32,079 bases of DNA from Patescibacteria group bacterium (GTDB taxonomy: Bacteria; Patescibacteriota; Minisyncoccia; Minisyncoccales; UBA5738). How positions within the stretch are numbered: position 1 is the first letter of the stretch; the number at the start of each line of letters is the position of its first letter. Shown here piece by piece: positions 29,348 through 32,079 of the stretch. The notes beneath the pieces were generated by a model. It was not told where the DNA came from. It was given only the letters and a program-made list of their open reading frames with translations, and did no database searches. Position numbers and translations under genes: made by a program. Where the stretch lies: NCBI GenBank assembly GCA_022710775.1, contig JAKLGH010000012.1:1-32079 (forward strand), in the 5' to 3' direction.

Positions 29348-30970
29348 ATGCCTAAATATATCTTCGTTGCCGGCGGCGTAATGTCTAGCATCGGCAAAGG
29401 AGTCGCTACGGCTTCCATAGGTAAAATCCTGGAAGGCAAAGGATTCAAAGTTACGGCCGTAAAAAACGATCCGTATATAAATGTCGATGCTGGCACGATG
29501 AACCCGGTTGAGCACGGAGAAGTCTTTGTGACCGACGATGGCACCGAAAGCGACCAGGACCTAGGCAACTACGAAAGGTTTCTGGATGAGAATCTTGGTT
29601 CGGTAAATTACGCAACCACGGGGCGCGTCTATCTTTCCGTGATCGAACGAGAACGGAATTTAGAATACAACGGGCGCTGCGTCGAGGTTGTTCCCGACAT
29701 ACCCAATGAAGTCATCAGGCGGATTAAAGCGGCTGGAAAAAAATCCCGGGCCGATTTTGTTTTAATCGAGATCGGGGGAACCGTCGGAGAATACCAGAAC
29801 ATGCTTTTTTTGGAAGCAGCCAGGATGCTTAAGCTTCAAAACCCCAAAGACGTCCTTTTTATCTTGATGGGCTACCTGCCTATCCCGGAGATGGTCGGGG
29901 AAATGAAAACAAAACCGACCCAGAATGCCGTGAAAATGCTTAACGGCGCGGGCATCCAGCCGGATATCATTCTTGGCCGTTCTTCGCAACCGCTAGACGA
30001 ACCCAGAAAACGGAAAATTTCCACTTTTTGCAATGTCGACCCCAAAGACGTTATTTCGGCGACCGATGCAAAATCAATCTACGAAGTGCCGCTGAATTAC
30101 GAAAGGGAAAATTTAAGCAGTCGGATACTTTCTAAATTCCGCATGCGGCCAAGGAAAAACAACTTTAAGGAATGGGAAAAACTGATCGATACGATCCACA
30201 ACGCCACCAAGCCGGTAAAAATAGGCATTATCGGAAAATATTTCGAAAGCGGAAAATTTACTCTGATGGATTCATACATCTCCGTTATCGAATCTATCAA
30301 GCACGCCGCGTGGCATTATGATAGAAAACCCGAGATCACCTGGCTGTCGGCCGAAAACTACGAGGAAAATCCCAAAAATCTCGAAGAACTCAAAGAATAC
30401 GACGGTATTATCATACCCGGCGGATTCGGCAGCCGCGGCGTTGAAGGAAAAATCAAAGCCATAGAATATGTGCGAACCAATAAAATCCCTTTTCTAGGCT
30501 TGTGCCTTGGGATGCAGCTGGCAACGATCGAATTCGCCAGACATGCCTGCGGACTGGATAAAGCGACTTCGCGCGAATTCAATCCGAAAACCGAACAGCC
30601 GGTCATCGACGTAATGGACGAGCAAAAAGCTCTGATAAATGAAAAAAAATTTGGAGGGACGATGCGCCTTGGCGCTTATGATTGCGAACTGGCAGTTGGA
30701 ACGCGGGCCTTTGAAATTTACGGTAATCAAAAATTAATTTCGGAACGACATCGCCACCGGTACGAGTTGAATAACGACTATCGGAAAACTTTGGAAGACT
30801 GCGGTTTGATAATGTCAGGCGTTAATCCGGAAAAAAACCTGGTTGAGATCATCGAACTCAAAAACCATCCCTTTTTTATGGCCTCTCAATTCCATCCCGA
30901 ATTCAAATCCCGGCCGTTGCGGCCTCATCCGCTTTTCCGGGAATTTATTCGCTGCGCCGCCAAACAATAA
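29348..30970 (+). CDS. pyrG: CTP synthase
   Basis: A 540-aa CTP synthase, normal length, making CTP from UTP, ATP and glutamine. The N-terminal synthetase domain begins PKYIFVAGGVMSSIGKGVAT (P-loop variant) and has VKNDPYINVDAGTMNPVEHG, TDDGTESDQDLGNYERF and EIGGTVGEYQ. The C-terminal class I glutamine amidotransferase domain has LGLCLGMQLATIEFAR (nucleophile C386), then LVEIIELKNHPFFMASQ and FHPEFKSRP (H516, E518). All catalytic triad residues are present. It is preceded by a possible regulatory leader and ends at a bidirectional terminator shared with rpmA. No Shine-Dalgarno is visible; the region before the ATG is A-rich. Confidence 0.97.
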   Translation: MPKYIFVAGGVMSSIGKGVATASIGKILEGKGFKVTAVKNDPYINVDAGTMNPVEHGEVFVTDDGTESDQDLGNYERFLDENLGSVNYATTGRVYLSVIERERNLEYNGRCVEVVPDIPNEVIRRIKAAGKKSRADFVLIEIGGTVGEYQNMLFLEAARMLKLQNPKDVLFILMGYLPIPEMVGEMKTKPTQNAVKMLNGAGIQPDIILGRSSQPLDEPRKRKISTFCNVDPKDVISATDAKSIYEVPLNYERENLSSRILSKFRMRPRKNNFKEWEKLIDTIHNATKPVKIGIIGKYFESGKFTLMDSYISVIESIKHAAWHYDRKPEITWLSAENYEENPKNLEELKEYDGIIIPGGFGSRGVEGKIKAIEYVRTNKIPFLGLCLGMQLATIEFARHACGLDKATSREFNPKTEQPVIDVMDEQKALINEKKFGGTMRLGAYDCELAVGTRAFEIYGNQKLISERHRHRYELNNDYRKTLEDCGLIMSGVNPEKNLVEIIELKNHPFFMASQFHPEFKSRPLRPHPLFREFIRCAAKQ

Positions 30971-30980
30971 TATTTCAACA

Positions 30981-31010
30981 AAAAAAAGGCCTTCACGGCC
31001 TTTTTTTTGT
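30981..31010. terminator. Bidirectional terminator between pyrG and rpmA
   Basis: A7 GGCC (30981-30991), TTCAC, GGCC T8 (30997-31008). Both strands get a hairpin followed by a T-run, serving the convergent pyrG and rpmA genes. Confidence 0.9.
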
Positions 31011-31018
31011 TTTCTGGA

Positions 31019-31306
31019 TTATTTCTTTTTTCCTTCCACTACGTTCACCATTTTTACGATTCTTTGCTTTTGGTCGTATCCCTTCTTCCTTTTGGTGCTA
31101 AAAGACACAACTCCATCCATAACCGAATATATTGTGTCGTCGCTCCCGATTTTAACGTTTTTGCCGGGCGCGAATTTGGTTCCGCGCTGGCGGATGATCA
31201 CGCTTCCGACTTTCACGGTTTGCCCGTCATATGCCTTAACGCCCAGATATTTGGGATTGGAATCTCTGCCTAATTTTGAGCCGCCCGCGGCTTTGGTCTT
31301 TGCCAT
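31019..31306 (-). CDS. rpmA: Ribosomal protein bL27
   Basis: A 95-aa bL27: MAKTKAAGGSKLGRDSNPKY, LGVKAYDGQTVKVGSVIIRQ, RGTKFAPGKNVKIGSDDTIY, then a basic tail. The N-terminus starts directly with AKTKAAGGS, so there is no cleavable extension as in Firmicutes. This N-terminal arm reaches the peptidyl-transferase centre of the ribosome. rplU, the usual partner, does not lie in this window. The leader is about 75 nt and holds a strong hairpin. The gene is convergent with pyrG. Confidence 0.95.
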   Translation of the reverse strand: MAKTKAAGGSKLGRDSNPKYLGVKAYDGQTVKVGSVIIRQRGTKFAPGKNVKIGSDDTIYSVMDGVVSFSTKRKKGYDQKQRIVKMVNVVEGKKK

Positions 31307-31324
31307 ATTATGATTATCATCAAT

Positions 31325-31361
31325 CGCCGCGCCATTTGCTTCATTTTGCCAATGGGCGGCG
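31325..31361 (-). promoter_or_regulatory. Strong hairpin in the rpmA leader
   Basis: CGCCGC (31325-31330) pairs with GCGGCG (31356-31361), and CCATT (31332-31336) with AATGG (31351-31355), a single-base bulge between. It forms an 11-bp stem about 20 nt before the rpmA start codon on the minus strand. It may be a ribosomal protein autoregulatory leader (inference). Confidence 0.5.
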
Positions 31362-31387
31362 CAGATTAAGATTAAAACAACAGTGAA

Positions 31388-31416
31388 ATAATAGCAGAAG
31401 TCCTGTTATTTGTCAA
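31388..31416 (-). promoter_or_regulatory. Promoter of rpmA
   Basis: On the minus strand TTGACA (plus 31411-31416), 17-nt spacer, TATTAT (plus 31388-31393). The transcript starts near 31381. Confidence 0.8.
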
Positions 31417-31450
31417 AGAAAAAGGCGCTGAATGCGCCCAAAACCTGCTT

Positions 31451-31975
31451 TTATCTTTTAAGCCTTCGGCTTTTTATCACCCGGCTAAACTCGTCTAGCG
31501 GAACGCCTCTTGCAATACTGGCTGCCGCGGACAGACGCCTAAAAAATTCTTTCGCATACCAAGGCTGGGTTATGATCCTTAATTCCTTAATGTCATCCCT
31601 GGGTACGCACCCCAGGCTTCCGTCGTTGGGACCGATGATCGTGTATCCCGAGTTGGTTTTTATAACGATCGCATCGGGTTCCGATCTTCTATTGCCCGCT
31701 TTGGTCAGCACTAGGAACAGGTCGTCCTTGAATTCATGCTCCCGGTAAGCCAAAAGGGCTTTCTTGGTCTCTTTGGGCGAAGTTAAATCGTCGGCAAAAA
31801 CAACCGCGCTTGCCATCGGGTCACCGATATATCCTTCGGACTGCTCTTCCAATTGGCTAAGGGCCACCCAAAGCTCGACGCCTTTTTTAGAAAAGTCGTG
31901 CAAGATTTGAATATTTCTGATATGCCGTTCTTTCAACGCTTTCGCCTCCTTAATGAACTGCCATTTTAATAACAT
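31451..31975 (-). CDS. DUF62/SAM hydroxide adenosyltransferase-like protein (short, divergent)
   Basis: A 174-aa protein with parts that recall the DUF62 (SAM hydrolase/chlorinase) family: FLVLTKAGNRRSEPDAIVIK, TIIGPNDGSLG (compare GPDNGLL), and FFRRLSAAASIARGVPLDEF (compare the FAPAAAHLARG stretch). These come in the family order. It is much shorter than the usual ~260 residues, lacking the C-terminal beta domain, and its N-terminus (IRNIQILHDFSKKGVELWVA) differs from the typical TDFG start. The family converts SAM to adenosine and methionine; whether this short protein is active is unclear. The call is from motif resemblance only, and a different nucleotide-binding family is possible. I saw no good promoter in the short upstream part. 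Confidence 0.5.
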   Translation of the reverse strand: MLLKWQFIKEAKALKERHIRNIQILHDFSKKGVELWVALSQLEEQSEGYIGDPMASAVVFADDLTSPKETKKALLAYREHEFKDDLFLVLTKAGNRRSEPDAIVIKTNSGYTIIGPNDGSLGCVPRDDIKELRIITQPWYAKEFFRRLSAAASIARGVPLDEFSRVIKSRRLKR

Positions 31976-32050
31976 GCGCTATCTTTAGAGTCAATAATAT
32001 CGGGTAATGTGCAAGGACATTTTGCGCCTTTTTGCTAAGCTGGGAGGAGC

Positions 32051-32079
32051 ATGAAAACTATGGCTGAAAGCAAAGCAGC
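32051..32079 (+). CDS. First codons of a gene cut by the window end
   Basis: ATG at 32051 begins MKTMAESKA and runs to the window end. GGGAGG (32042-32047) lies just upstream; a second in-frame ATG at 32060 (MAESKA) has better spacing to it and may be the real start. Too short to identify. Confidence 0.45.

Overview
The window looks like a piece of a Patescibacteria (CPR) genome, probably from the Parcubacteria side. Three things suggest this. Secreted proteins carry the CPR-style peptidoglycan-binding motif (LQxxLNxxGYxVAxxGPGSxGxET). The genes are compact and often small, with many short secreted or membrane proteins of unknown function. Many genes have no Shine-Dalgarno and start almost at the predicted transcription start. 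A bL9 gene is present; from memory some CPR groups lack bL9, so this is only weak support for a sublineage. I saw no tRNA, rRNA, CRISPR array, transposase or phage gene.

Layout. 1-640: a small one-TM protein behind a consensus promoter. 690-5740: two large paralogous secreted proteins on the minus strand, each a signal peptide, peptidoglycan-binding domain, coiled coil and four Big_5/SbsA-like Ig repeats. 5958-8147: a two-gene split PEP-synthase/RPH-like phosphotransferase (swivel His subunit, then ATP-grasp subunit) with no PEP-binding barrel. 8265-10164: a DEDDh exonuclease and a baeRF-type (eRF1-like) protein that has a GGQ tripeptide. 10397-10830 (minus): a membrane-anchored Cys-rich protein interrupted at an A8 tract. 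11088-14269: small membrane proteins, an M23/LytM peptidase and RarA. 14391-17965: a PKD/DUF11-type surface protein, a type IV pilin-like protein, a conserved unknown (DPRGWFQWYCRYY motif) and a membrane protein. 18065-20516: small unknown genes, a TIM-barrel sugar-phosphate-isomerase-like protein, a gene remnant and a membrane protein. 20642-22328: xseA-xseB-pspC operon. Then a 44-bp tandem repeat, a CsaA-like tRNA-binding protein (minus) and a UPF0104/flippase-like protein. 24081-25433: a long structured leader with a Cys-rich mini-ORF before a Cys-rich unknown gene. 25481-32079: M28 peptidase, small unknown, S41/Ctp protease behind 28-bp repeats, rplI, pyrG with a structured leader, rpmA (minus), a DUF62/SAM-hydrolase-like protein (minus), and the first codons of a further gene.

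Common themes are the cell envelope (PG-binding proteins, M23, S41, pilin, flippase-like, PspC), DNA maintenance (RarA, ExoVII, DEDDh exonuclease) and translation (bL9, bL27, baeRF, CsaA). Three intergenic leaders could be cis-regulatory RNAs: before 24434, before pyrG, and before rpmA. All functional calls come from reading motifs; no database search was possible.
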